From NCBI GenBank assembly GCA_015680685.1, contig MNCI01034636.1, positions 210,706-274,705 of the forward strand: a stretch of 64,000 nt of DNA, in the 5' to 3' direction. The notes beneath the pieces were generated by a model that saw only the letters and a list, made by a program, of their open reading frames with translations, searched no databases and was not told where the DNA came from. The stretch is from Gnetum montanum (Eukaryota; Streptophyta; Gnetopsida; Gnetales; Gnetaceae). This document shows, piece after piece, positions 37,080-48,599 of the stretch (position 1 is the first letter of the stretch; every line of letters starts with the position of its first letter). The position numbers were made by a program, and so were the translations under genes.

Positions 37080-40060
37080 TAACCCCCATGTATCCACACT
37101 AGGAGTACCATGCCCAGCATGGAAACATGCCTCCTATTTTGCAAAATCATTATAATTACAAATATTTTGCTATTTTTGGCAACCTAAACCTATCTATTTC
37201 AACCCTAGGTTCCCAAAAGTGGGTGAGACATGAACAAAGCTAGACACCATGGTTTTCCATGTTGGGGTAGCAATGCCTAGCATGGAATAAGGGAGTTAAC
37301 ACCCACTCTTAACTCTCCCCCAACACCCATCTAGCATAATTTTGACCCCAAAATGAGCCCCACATAACCTAAAACCCCTCCAAGCATCGCCAGCAACCTT
37401 AGAACCCCACCAAACATAGTCAAAACTAGTCAACATTGGTCAAAATTTGGGATTTAGTGTTTTTTATGCTAGGGGAGGCTTCTTCCATGCTAAGCCTCTC
37501 ATCCTCAATGGGGATATATTTTGGGAAAGCTATAATGACCTAAATTGACTACCACGTAGCCATTTTTCAAAGCTTGATGACCCCTAGACCCTACGGAACC
37601 CTCTGGATCTTTTGAAAGCCACTAAAGTGGTAAAATATGGTACAAAACTTCCATCCACCTCTCATCCATGCTAGGGCCACCATGCCTAGTGTGGAGGAAA
37701 GGGGGAGACTACATGAGGCACTTAGAAGCCTCTAAACTAATGGATCTTAACACCTAGCATTGATGATCAACCCTGGCAACCTAGAGGTTGATATGCATGG
37801 TCAATTGGTTGTCAATTTGTCCTAGATCTAACTTTCCTAACTAAGGGAGACCTCTTCCATACTAATCTTCCATCCCCAATGTGGATGGAAGGGGGAATCC
37901 TGAAAACATCTTCACAACCTTCAAAATAACCAAATCTTGATCTTAGGCACTAATGGCCAATGCTAGCAACCCTATGGATCCATAATCAGATTGATCATAA
38001 AAAGCTAAAAATTCCTTCCCCTAAATTTTTCATGTTTATCATGGAAGGCCTAGCATGGAAAAGTGAGGAAGCCAAAAAAAAACTACTTAATAACCCTTGC
38101 AACAACCAAATATTAACATCAAGTATCAACAATCGATGCCAACAACCTTAGAAGCTTACATGCATGACTAAAAGTGACCATAAATGGTTAAAGGGATTTT
38201 TTCCCAATTTTCCACATTGAGAATGGAAGCCCTAGCATGGAGAAAGATGGTAACACCAAAAAACTACTCATCAACCTTCAAAACAATGAAATATTGACAC
38301 CAATCATTGATAATCATCACAAGCAACCTCAAAGAACTACATGCATGGTCAAAAATGATGCAAAAGGATAAAAATTTGTTTCCCCCTAATTTTCCACATT
38401 AATCATACTATCCCAAATGTGAAAAAAGAGGGAGAAGCTCAAAACCCACTTGGAAAACCTAAAAACTGACCAGTTTTGACTTCAAACCCTAGTCTTCAAC
38501 CTTGGTAGCCCTAGAAGCACACATGCATGGTCAATTGAAGTCAAAACTAGGCTGGATCTAAGTTTTATGGTTGTTCCATGCTAGGGATTCCCCCACCCAT
38601 GCTGCCTAGTGTGGAAATTAATGGGGAGACTTATTTTGGATCCATAAATACCTTAGAATAACATTAATTAAACTTGCATACACTCTAGGACCCTATTGAC
38701 ATCCTCTAGAGCCTTCAAACTTCCATAAACTAATGTCAAATGGTCAAAATATGATTCTCCCTAGTTTTCCACATTGAGCATCCTAGTCCCATCATGGAGA
38801 AAATGGAGGAATTCCAAAAATGCTCAAAAATATCCAAAATTACCAAAACTTGACATGAAACCTTAGTCCTCAACCTTGGTAGCCCTGAAGGTTGACATGC
38901 ACAGTCAATTGAGATCAAAATTGGCCTAGATTTGAGATGCATGGTTCTTCCACACTAGGGATGCCTTTTTCCATGCTGAGGATAGTATCCCCAGTGTGGA
39001 AAGTCAAGGGAAAACTTGTTTGGGACTCCTAAACACCTTAGAATAACATTAAATAACCTTTTATACACTCTAGAACCCTAGTAGCAACCATTACAACCCT
39101 TAAAATTCACAAGTCTTATTCAAGGTGGCCAAAAAGTAGTTTCCCCTAGTTTTCCATGCTAAGCTCTCCATCCCTAGTGTGGAAAAAACGTGGGAAGCTA
39201 AAAACCCACTTAGGGATGCTCAAAATTGCTAAATTTTGACATTGATCCATAGCCCTTGGCCCTGGCAACTCTGGAAGGTAACATGCATGGTTGATTGTGA
39301 CCTGAATTGGCCTAGATCTAGGATTCCTACTTCTTCCATGTTGGAGTAACTTCTCCAGCTTGGAAACAATGGGGGAAAGTTTCTTTTCCACTTCTAACAC
39401 TCCTGAAAACCAAAAATCTACATTGGAGAAGCCCAAGATTTTGCTTGTCTAACCTTATTTCAACCTTCAAAACCCATTCCCCCCATTCTTCCACACCAAA
39501 GTAACTCACCCAATGTAAAACCAAGGGGAAAAGATCTTACGTACCCTTAAATAGCCTTTAAATGTCCCCAAAATTAGCCAAAAACTTGCAGTTGCAAAGC
39601 CTACAACCCTAGGGGCCTAGAAATCTAGTCAAAGTGCTCCCAAATTACTCTGAATTCATAAAATAAGTTTTGCCTTATTTTTCCATGCTGAGGATACTAT
39701 GCTTAGCATGGAAAAAGGGGGAAGTTTTTTCGACATGTTTTGACACTCAAAATTACCTCAAACTGCCTTGAAACAAAGCTAGAAGATGCACAACCTCCAG
39801 ATCTAGGTCCTAGCTACTTGTTTGACCATGTTTGACCCCATTTTGGCTTAAATTTTGGCTAGCATGAAAATAGGAGGGAAAGGCTCCAAAACCTACTTTT
39901 GGCGTTTACAAACCTTCAAAGTGCCCAATTTTCATGGATCTGATCCTACGTTGCATTAGGAAGGTCCCAAGACCTCGATTTTGAAACTCTGAGCATCCCA
40001 AAACCTATTTCCCTTGGTTTCTATGCTAAGGATCCCTATTTCCATGCTAAGCTTAGTGTG
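37080..40060. repeat. Tandem array of about 184-bp units, each with a hairpin motif
   Basis: The marker phrase, a form of TTTTCCATGCTAAG...CCTAGTGTGGAA, recurs near 37096, 37255, 37466, 37666, 37853, 38030, 38209, 38391, 38573, 38766, 38948, 39152, 39335, 39487, 39681, 39856 and 40020. Steps run from about 150 to 210, mostly 175-195. The marker is an imperfect inverted repeat; the clearest one is 39683-39711, with arms CCATGCTGAG and CTTAGCATGG. Other phrases (CATGCATGGTCAATTG, CCTAGATCT) hold fixed places between markers. The units are much diverged. It lies between the ATG of the antisense gene and the ATG of pol, which point away from each other. Confidence 0.85.
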
Positions 40061-40728
40061 ACAGCCTCAAAACACTTGATTCTTCGGTTCAAGCAAACCT
40101 GATTGACGCCTGAACTCAACTAATAGCTTTGTAGCCTTAAAACATGGCCCGCTAAGGCCTAAAACTTGCAAAACCTAACCAACATTTACCTATATTACTC
40201 ACACTTTACCATATATAGACTATTTTTCTTGAATTTTTTCCTTATTACATAATTTTTTGGCTTGTTTTTGAACTTCTGTTTGTTTGTTAATCTTGTTGAC
40301 CTTCTATGGCCTTTATACAACCTTATTTGTTCTTTATTTGCCTTGTTATACCTTTATTTTCCTTTTTAACCTTTAAGTGGTATCAAATAGTGGGGTTTAA
40401 CCTTCCTTGACCACCATGTGATAGCAGATGATTGTGGCCCACTAAGGCCTTAAACTGGCATTGTAGTCCATCAAGACTCTAAACTGACATCATGGTCCAC
40501 TAAGGCCTAAAACTAGCAAAATTGTCACCTTTTATTGTCCATTTGTAGCCTTCTTTCTTATGTTTCCCCTAGTTTGACCTTTACTTAACCTTTGTTTGCC
40601 TTTATTACATTGATGACCTTGGATGGCCTTGATTGCATTAGATTTGCATGTATTTGCATAATTTTATAGAATTTTAGCATTATTTATTCACTTTTACCCA
40701 AGTACCACTTAATATGCTTTTGGTTAAC
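40061..40728 (+). other. Leader before pol, with three 29-bp units
   Basis: It contains one lone 29-bp-family unit near 40147 and three exact-period units (40439-40467, 40468-40496, 40497-40525). Between them, words such as CCTTTATT and GACCTT recur. The sibling's 23700-24200 matches it in reverse. It ends TTAACATGCAAG at the pol start, where AACATGCAAG would also serve as a splice acceptor. Confidence 0.65.
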
Positions 40729-43700
40729 ATGCAAGATCAAAGTATGAGTACCAAGGAGCAAATCAATTTGCCTTTGTATCTACATGGACCTCATGGTGGT
40801 GTTAAATGATGTATTGACACTAATTGCCTAGATCTTAAGCCTGAGAGTCTTGTACATCACATAACCTCAATACAGAAACCTCTAGAATGGCCAGAAAACC
40901 TAGTCAAAACCCTTGACTTAGAAGTAGGAGACATATCTGAAGATTCTCTAGTTGAGGTTTCTATCACAACACACAATGGTAAGGAGAAAACCCTTAAATT
41001 AATTTTCTCACTAGAGCTTCAATGTGCTCAAGACATCACCAAGGTCCTACAAAACAACATTAAGGCATTTGCCTAGTCATATGAAGACATGCTAGGCCTA
41101 GACCCACGACTTGTTCAACAGAACATCATATTGGACCCTAGCATTAAACTAGTTAAATAAAAAGTGCATAACATTAGACTAGATTTGGCCTTGGTAGTTC
41201 ATGATGAAATCTCAAATCTCTACCAAGCAAGTTTCATTAGGATTTTTAATTACACAGAATGGGTATCTAACATAGTGGTAGTCCCTAAGAAAAATGGGAG
41301 TGTCCATATTTGCATTGATTCTAGANNNNNNNNNNNNNNNNNNNNNNNNNNNNNNNNNNNNNNNNNNNNNNNNNNNNNNNNNNNNNNNNNNNNNNNNNNN
41401 NNNNNNNNNNNNNNNNNNNNNNNNNNNNNNNNNNNNNNNNNNNNNNNNNNNNNNNNNNNNNNNNNNNNNNNNNNNNNNNNNNNNNNNNNNNNNNNNNNNN
41501 AAAGGTTTATCAATAGGCTTACGAATAAGTTACATCCCATGCAACACTTGCTTAGGAAAGAAGTTCACTATGAGTGGACAGTTCAATGCCAAGAGGCCTT
41601 TGAAAACGTTAAGCAAGATTCGACACAACTACCAACAATCTATCCTCTGCAAGAGGGTAAATCATTTTACATTTAACCTTCCATATCTGATACATCCATT
41701 ATCTCTCTACTCTCTAAAAAATGTGATGATAGAGAAACAAGCCTATATACTACCTTAGTCATGTGTTAGTAGCCCACAAGACTCAATACACTGAAGTGGA
41801 GAAGTATTGTCTAACACTAGTCTTCTATTTGAAGAAATGGAGGCACTACCTCTTCAAAATCCAAGTCAACATCATTTGCAAGGACAACATACTCAGATCC
41901 ATAATGACCAACATCTATGAAAGTAGTTGTATAGCACAATGGAAAGCCATAACCATATAATTTGACCTTCATTACGTATCTCAATCCTCAATGAAAGGTC
42001 AAGTTGTAGCCATACAACTCACAGTTTCACCTATTCATGACCAAGCAGCCATAGATCCTAAATTCCATGATGAACACATTAACATACTTAACTAGGTGCT
42101 TGAGAGTTATGAGGTAGTCATGAACTTTGAGAAAGCTTTAACTACCCATGGGGCTAGTGCTGCTACCATCATAACATTTCCATCTAGTGAAATCCAACCC
42201 TTCACCTATCATTTTGAGTTCCCATGTACCAAAAACATAGTAGAGTATGAAGGTTTGATCAGATGGATGATGGTAGCTTGTGACCTAGGAATTAGATGCC
42301 TAGTCATCAAAGGCAATTCACAACTCATGGTTAACCAAGTAATCAAAGCCTATGCATGCAAACCTAAGCACTTACAACCTTACTATGACCTAGGGAAGCA
42401 ATTGTTACAATAATTCACAAACATTGATATCCAACACATACCTCAAAATGAAACTACCATAGTTGATGTAATTGCAACATTAGCCCTTAGTGTGATGCCA
42501 GATGTGTTTATCAAGTTGCCCACCCTAATTATGGGTTGTGCTACTCCCATCTCACAGAACATTGAGGATATCTATATGGTCATCTTTCATACTGCTCCTC
42601 TAAAGGAGTGGTATGATGATATCAATTATTACCTTATGCATGGTAAATCCTTAGGCCTAACTACTACTCAAAGGGATGTCATACACAAATGATCAAAGCA
42701 AGATGTCATCATCGATGATAACATATTATGTCAACGATCCTATGATGGCATGCTCCTAAAGTGCTTAGGTAAAACTGAAGCTAGAATAGTCCTAGAGGAG
42801 GTTCATGAGGATGTTTGTGGAGGACATATAAGACCAAGAGGCATGACTACTAAGATTATATGGTTAGGCTATAACTGGCCTCATATGCAAAGTGACTACC
42901 TACAAAAGGTTAAGCAATGTGACACATGCCAATGATATAGCAACCTAATACATGTATCACCAACTAAGTTGCATGTAACCCCAATAACATGGCTATTTTA
43001 ATAATGGGGGTTGGATATCATTAAACCCATAACACCTAAGTCTTCTATAGGGCATAGCTTCATCATTGCCGTAATTGAATACTTTACAAAGTGGGTTGAG
43101 GCTATTCCCCTAAGAAAAACTACATCTAAACAAGTTTGTAAATTCATCCTAGATAACATCATAGCTCGTTTTGACATACCCATGACCATAGTTATAGACA
43201 ATGGACCCTAATTTAGTAGCCATGAAATGAAATATTTCTGTCACAACCTAGGCATTATGCATTCTTTCTTGTCACCTTACTACCCTCAAGCCAATGGGAA
43301 AGTAGAAGAGGACAAAAAGGCCTTCATCAACTTACTCAAGAAGATGTTGAACAACAACAAGTGCATAAACAGCTTGTTCATGCACTATGGGCATACAAAA
43401 TAACCTATTTCATGGTAACTAGAATGATCCCTTATAGCCTTATTTATGATTCTGAAGTTATTTTACCTATTCAATTATAGGTGTCATTACTCTGAGTAGC
43501 ATTGACTGACTTCATCAATGATGAGTAGAACAAGAAATTGCATATGGTAGTCCTAGAATTGATGGAGGAGTAATATATGTAAGTACTAGCTCACATTGAG
43601 CACTATCAAGAGAGGTAGAAGTGGCAGCATTGCCATGACTTGATCATGTGTAAGATCAAGGAGGGGGACCTAGTCCTCAAGGCCATCCATGAACATGTAG

Positions 43701-43790
43701 ACAAATTTTTAGCCAACTAAGAAGGGCCCTTCCTTGTCACTAGAGCCTACAGGAATGGAGCATTCAAAATAGCTGACATGGATGGGAATG
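40729..43790 (+). pseudogene. Tat-type pol relic: RT, RNase H, second RNase H, integrase
   Basis: Family role: makes the DNA copy and inserts it. The ATG at 40729 (MQDQSMSTKEQINLP) opens a frame that runs with few stops into RT: ITKVLQNNIKAFA, EDMLGLDP, then EWVSNIVVVPKKNGSVHICI up to a 175-N gap (41326-41500). After it come the RT end (RFINRLTNKLHPMQHLL) and RNase H to about 42000. 42096-42413 is a second, Tat-specific RNase H (HGASAATIITFPSSE, VIKGNSQLMVNQVI). Integrase follows: zinc motif from VHEDVCGGHI to KQCDTCQ (42800-42933), then the D, D, E residues in WGLDIIKP, VIDNGP and ANGKVEED. The C-terminal part ends FKIADMDGNELDG. The RT active site would lie in the gap, so it cannot be judged. 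Confidence 0.9.
41326..41500. other. Assembly gap of 175 N inside RT
   Basis: The flanking protein pieces (CIDSR before, RFINRL after) are normally about 170-200 residues apart, which needs 500-600 bases. Either the N run does not show the true gap size or part of RT is truly lost. Confidence 0.85.
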
Positions 43791-43815
43791 AGCTAGATGG
43801 GATGGATGGGAATGG

Positions 43816-44766
43816 AAGGTGTGCCCTAGTTACTATTTATAGTAAATGGAATGGCCATGAGGGAAAGCACTTACTATATATAGTAACCCCCCAAATTTGG
43901 ACATCCATCTCACCTAAATTTTCTAGCCAATTTACAATCAATTTTCAGTCAATCATATCCATTTTGCAATGTCATTCATGGCCCAAAGAACTTATAAAAA
44001 CTAGCCTCCAACACCATTTACAACTTGAGCAATGTTTGGCAACTTTTGGCATACAAACACTTTGGCAATCCCATAATTTTTTAGATGGTTAAGCAATTTT
44101 CCAAGCACTAATTCCACACTTGAAGCTATCTCAGGCACTCAAGATTTTTTGCAAGTTCCCACACTTGCATTTTCTTGAACCCTAGCATCCAAGCATTATA
44201 TCCTTCAGACTTGTGAAATTTTGGTGTCAAAGCTACATTTCTAAGGCTTCCAATCCCCAATATGGAGCAATCTTGTAGCCAAATTTCTCAATTTTCTCAT
44301 CCCCCTAGTAGTGACCAAACTTGCAGGTCTAATGTTGTAGTAGAGGAGAATCAATATCATCAAGAGTGGCTTATCGCCTGAATCTTGGAGCAAATCATAC
44401 CAACTTCAACAGGATTTGAACTCTTACATAAGTGAACCCTCTTTCTATTCATCCAAGAACCATTTGTACACATTTCTCTAACTTACACTTTATTCTTTCT
44501 TAATAAAGTTTTAATTTTTGAGTTTTGTATGTAAAATATATTTGTTTATTATCTATGCATCGTTTTAGACTTGCTATCATTTTTACATTTTATTTCATTT
44601 TAGTACCATTCTTTCCATTTTCTTAAGTCCATGGTTGATTTGTTGAATTGGCCAAAGTACCCCAAATTTCATTTTTCCCGTGGAGGCCCTAGGGATTCAT
44701 GGGTTCAAAAATTGCTACACCGAGGATCTCTAGTTTCTCCAGCAATCAAGATTTTTAGTCGGAACA
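43816..44766 (+). mobile_element. 5'-truncated 3' LTR of the 20.5-kb element (LTR E)
   Basis: It matches the last 930 or so bases of LTR D, from AAGGTGTGCCC (D: AAGGTATGTCC at 24881) to the end GTCGGAACA, followed by the TSD ACTAC. The first 586 bases of the LTR, the polypurine tract and the 3' untranslated region are gone, so integrase runs almost directly into mid-LTR. TATA-like CTTATAAAAA lies at 43991-44000 and AATAAA at 44502-44507. Confidence 0.88.
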
Positions 44767-44771
44767 ACTAC

Positions 44772-46440
44772 ATTGGAGCCATGCTAGGACTACACAGGTA
44801 AGTGTGGCTCTAGCAGGCCCCAATGTGGTTCTTAATAAAAAGTAGATTTCAAGGTTTGTTATGTCCATTTTTAGGATTTTTATGGTCTATATTGCCAACA
44901 CAGTGGATTAGCAGTGAAGATTAGTTAACTTTGATGTCAATTTGATCCTCTAGAAGCCACAAATGCTACTAAGAACTAGGAACTACACTGGCACTATGCT
45001 AGTCAATGTAGCTCCATCATAGTTTCATATAAGAAATGGATTCATGGTATCTTAGGATTGAATTTTACATCTTATTAGCTTCCTAGGGTAGTGCAGGGGC
45101 ATCAGGTTGTGAACCAATCATTTGCAAGTTAAATAGGTTTTTGAAAGTGTAGTCTAACACCATCCCCCTTGAACTACATTGACTAGCATAGCTCATGGTG
45201 GCCTCAATGTGGATTGATCAAACTTAGGCATTTAATGATTAAAAAAAGGAAAATTTGTAGCTAGCTTTAGGGTTTTAAGGTTTTAGGCTTTTCCAATCAA
45301 GTTTTAGGCCACTTGGAATGCTATTGTGCTAGTAAAACCATCTTGGAACCACAACTATGCTAGAGCCATGCTAGCCTTCCCTAGCATAGTTGCATCTAAA
45401 TCTTTATTGTTTGTAAGTTTTGGTGGTCAATCAACCAAGTTTTCAAGTGCCTAGGATTTCTAGTATTCATGGAAAAGGTTTATGCTCAAAATTATCAATT
45501 CTAGAGGTTGTTTGAGTGTTGATATGGCCATCCCCCTTGGACTACACTAGCTAACATAGTTTCAATGTGGTTGGAATGGATATGATGAATATTGGCTATT
45601 TTTGACTAAGTTTCTAGTGTTTGGTGGTCTCTAAAGGCTTCAACAAGGTTCTAGGATTAAAACGATGCATCCAGAGGTTAATTTGACATGTTAATGGTGT
45701 ATTTTTTTAATTTTTTTAAGGGAACTATGCTAGGACTACACTATCCAATGTAGTTGGAGTCATGATCAGCGTAGTTCCAAGGTTGGACTGGGGTTTGATT
45801 TGTTTTTGCTTAATTTCTTGACATGTCAAGGTTGCTAGAGACTCTAGAGAGGTGTAAAGGCTAGGATGTGCCACTTTAAGGGTTATTTGAGACATTTGAT
45901 GGCCAAAAATTGGTGAACTATGCTAGTACTACATTGGCCAATGTAGTTTAGATGCCCTACAGTGTGGTTCCCCTAGAATCAATGATTTTTGACATTTTTT
46001 GATAATCCTTAAGAGATTTTGGAGCTGCTAGGGTTTGGGGCTTGGTGTGACCATTTTGAAGTTAACTAGAAGCCTAGCTAGTGGTGGAAAGTCCCATCCC
46101 CATTACAACTATGTTGTCCAACATAGTTGGACTCTTAGCCAATGTAGTTACTCGAAATAGTTTGTTTTGTTATGAGTTTTGGCTTCCTATGATGCTTGGT
46201 ACCTTCCAATGTCAACATCCAATTTCCAATTTTGGCATGAGGGTTTTTTGGCTTTAACATGTTATGGAAGGATTATTGGAAGGTAATTTCTAGCAATGGT
46301 TGAGACTTAGATCCATTCCAAGACATTTTAGAAAATTAATCCTAGTGTAGTTCTTGTTAAAATGTCCAAATCCTAGTGTATTAGGATTTTTACTGGTTTA
46401 TTTGGAAGGCATCTAGTGGTGCCCATCCAAATTTAAATTT
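44772..46440 (-). repeat. 184- to 190-bp tandem array in the minus-strand element
   Basis: The marker GGAACTACACTGGC...TATGCTAGTCAATGTAG-like phrase recurs near 44776, 44979, 45170, 45344, 45538, 45721, 45915 and 46103, mostly 174-194 apart. It holds the same place and orientation within its own element as 37080-40060 in the nested one. The marker words differ: TGTAGTTCC here, TGTGGAA there. The nested element sits at its left edge, with the array's TTTTTGCAACTAC on the other side at 24282-24294. Confidence 0.8.
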
Positions 46441-46774
46441 TTAAAATATATTAATTTTTTTTTCACTAATCCAACGTATTTTCCACCTTCTAATTGTGAA
46501 CATTGGATTATGTCGGAGTTGTGTGGGTGTTTCTAGCAACGTGTTTAGATCAAAAACACATAAGTTTGGGAGTAATTCCCACATTATAATTTTACCAACA
46601 TAAATTTTCCTAGCCCATATCCAATAGGAAATGCATAACATCAAGGATTTTGCATCAATTTTGGCCTCTACTCTCATTAGTCCCCAATGTAGTTTGGCTT
46701 CTACACCAAGGAGCAATGCAATTACAAGAAGGATGAAGGACATTCTGAAGTTGTTTTGCATCAAGCCATCTAAG

Positions 46775-47747
46775 ATGTCTAAGAGGAAAGCATCTGCAAG
46801 AAAAACCCCAATCCTAAAGGAGGTAGGCATTATTTCCAAGGGACTTTCCAACCTACCATGACCTCTTCTTGAAGAGGGTTCATCCATAATGACTTCCAAG
46901 TACACCCTTCCTAGCCATTTTTTTGGAATTTTGGCTTAAAACCTAGGGGTTTTGTCTTAGTTATGCTTGTAGGGTGAATGGATTCTGGGTTTTGAACAAT
47001 TCAAATGTTATATTTAGTCTATGTTCATGTGTGTAATGTGTTTTTTTCATCTTAGGGGCTGCTAGTATGAAGTTATGAATTTTTATTTTGCCTTGTTTTG
47101 TGTATTTTTTTGTTGTTTTCACCTAAAAAGCAACACTACATTTCTACTTTTTTATATGAAAAATGGAAGAGAATTTTTGGTTTTCAAGGCCATGGAATTT
47201 TGTTGTTGTTGTTTTCCAGTTAAAATAATGGTTGAAATATTGATTTCTAACTTATAATTTATTTTTTATGAATTTTTCAGTAAGTCAGTGCACAGTGGGT
47301 TTTTGGTTTTTAACTGGTTTACCCCTCTAAAATTGGGCAGTGTTAACACCTAGAATGAATTTTTCTACCAACATCCCAGCTTCCTAAGGATGCCTAGGGC
47401 TATATGGTAGGGTTTTGCATCTATTCTAGAACGTTTTGAAAAATTTTTAAATTTTTTCCAATGTTTTTACTGTAGCCATTTTTCTACAAACTAAGTTTTT
47501 TCACAAAATTTTAGAGTGGTTTTAGCTTATCATGTGAATTTTTCCTAGGCCTAAAATTGAAACCTTGTTGTCAAATTTTTGTCAAACTTAATGTATATGA
47601 AATAGGTAGACTTAGAATAAATTTTTAATAAAAACTTGTCATTCATTTCATTTTTTTGTGTGATTGGCATAGTTACTAGGTGAAAACAATGATCCCAATG
47701 ATGATAACGTTGATGATGCTCCTCCTCACTCTCCAGTTGGATCTTAG
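46775..47747 (+). pseudogene. Remnant of the antisense gene in the minus-strand element
   Basis: First exon: ATG at 46775 (MSKRKASARKTPILKEV) with a PRPLLEE-like stretch about 30 residues on, which matches the opening of the exon at 36637. Last exon: 47673-47747, preceded by the acceptor TTGGCATAG and ending in TAG. It codes 24 residues with the acidic then Pro-rich pattern NDDNVDD and APPHSP, matching 31583-31506 in length, splice phase and stop. The middle exons are missing; about 770 bases of AT-rich DNA stand in their place. This gives independent support for the last intron and shows the gene was in the common ancestor. The minus-strand frame at 46441-46905 is a shadow. Confidence 0.6.
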
Positions 47748-48202
47748 TCCTACCATATTGATCATGTTTTTGGTTATTTGTGGTTAATTTTATAGTATTA
47801 TGGTTACTACTTTCATTTCATCGGTTATTTCTAGCCACTGGTTGTTATGAGACCATCCATTTTTATTTTGTTACTATGTAGCCATGGCTATTGGAGTTTT
47901 ATTTTTTTTTACATGTTATTTTTTATTGAAATCTGGTCAAATTATGTGACTATGGTTGTTGGTTATGGACATTTTTGGTATTATTATTTTTAATTTTTCT
48001 TATACTTTCTAGCATGTTTAGATTTATGCACTATATTTTTTACAGTTTATTCATGTCATGAGGATACATTAATGAAATATACAAATACAAGGCAAGTTTT
48101 TTTTTCTTGTAATATGTAAATATGTGAAGTAATAAAGCAAATGAAATGTGTGCTAAGGTATAATGGGTACAATGGAACTAAGGCATAGATAGGTTATACG
48201 TG
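47748..48202. other. 3' flank of the antisense-gene remnant
   Basis: T-rich on the plus strand with repeated TATGGTTA and GGTTAT words. No frame. It corresponds to 31162-31505 in the nested element. Confidence 0.4.
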
Positions 48203-48290
48203 CCTTGCAAATTTAAGGCTTCAATAGGCCATTGGTTTAGGGCCTCAACAAGACATGGTTTACTAGTTTTAGGCCTTAGCGGGCCATGGT
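48203..48290 (-). repeat. Three decayed 29-bp-family units
   Basis: On the minus strand they read CCCGCTAAGGCCTAAAACTA, then TTGTTGAGGCCCTAAACC, then CTATTGAAGCCTTAAATTTG. They lie between the protease and the antisense-gene tail, as in the nested element. Confidence 0.65.
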
Positions 48291-48599
48291 GATATGCGAT
48301 GCTCTCAAAAGAGCATATAAGAATAAAACCAATAATGAAACACAATAAAATTTTGTGAAAGTAAACAAATGATTGTTAAAAAAAGAAGGGATAAAGCATC
48401 CATGATGTATTTGTTGATTGACCCTTGATAAATTAAAGGGCTTCCTTTGCATAATCCCACTCTCATCATGCTTCTCATTTCATATGGCAATTGGTAGGTG
48501 TTTTAATTGATCGATCAATGTTATATGTTTGGTGATTTTAGCTTCATTGTTGTTATTGTTATTGGTTTTGTCGGTAGTGTTCCCAACTTGAGTTGTAGA

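Larger units (their letters stand above)
24295..44766 (+). mobile_element. 20.5-kb Tat-lineage Ty3/gypsy element nested in a sibling, TSD ACTAC
   Basis: ACTAC at 24290-24294 and 44767-44771 flanks it. The order is LTR, primer site, gag, protease, 29-bp minisatellite, antisense spliced gene, 184-bp array, 29-bp units, pol (RT, RNase H, second RNase H, integrase), 5'-truncated LTR. The second RNase H and the protease wording (LGRPWL and following) place it in the Tat lineage (Ogre/Retand relatives). Its length is at the large end for the lineage, mostly because of the extra 10 kb between protease and RT. It went into the 184-bp array of the older sibling 20884-54078. Stops in every domain make it dead. 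Confidence 0.92.

Noticed and set aside
37080-40060. A centromeric satellite, given the 184-bp period
   Set aside because: The units are few, much diverged and confined to the same internal place in two retrotransposons, which fits an element-borne array.
31162-40060. A foreign element inserted once between protease and RT
   Set aside because: The sibling has the same block in the same order, and no terminal repeats or target duplication bound it. A more ancient insertion before the family spread is still possible.
41164-41758. Frames of 154-170 codons across the N gap
   Set aside because: Their length comes from unread bases. Only the parts outside 41326-41500 count, and they are included in pol.
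46441-46905. Minus-strand open frame of 154 codons
   Set aside because: It overlaps the first exon of the antisense-gene remnant, whose frame has a counterpart in the other element; this one has none.
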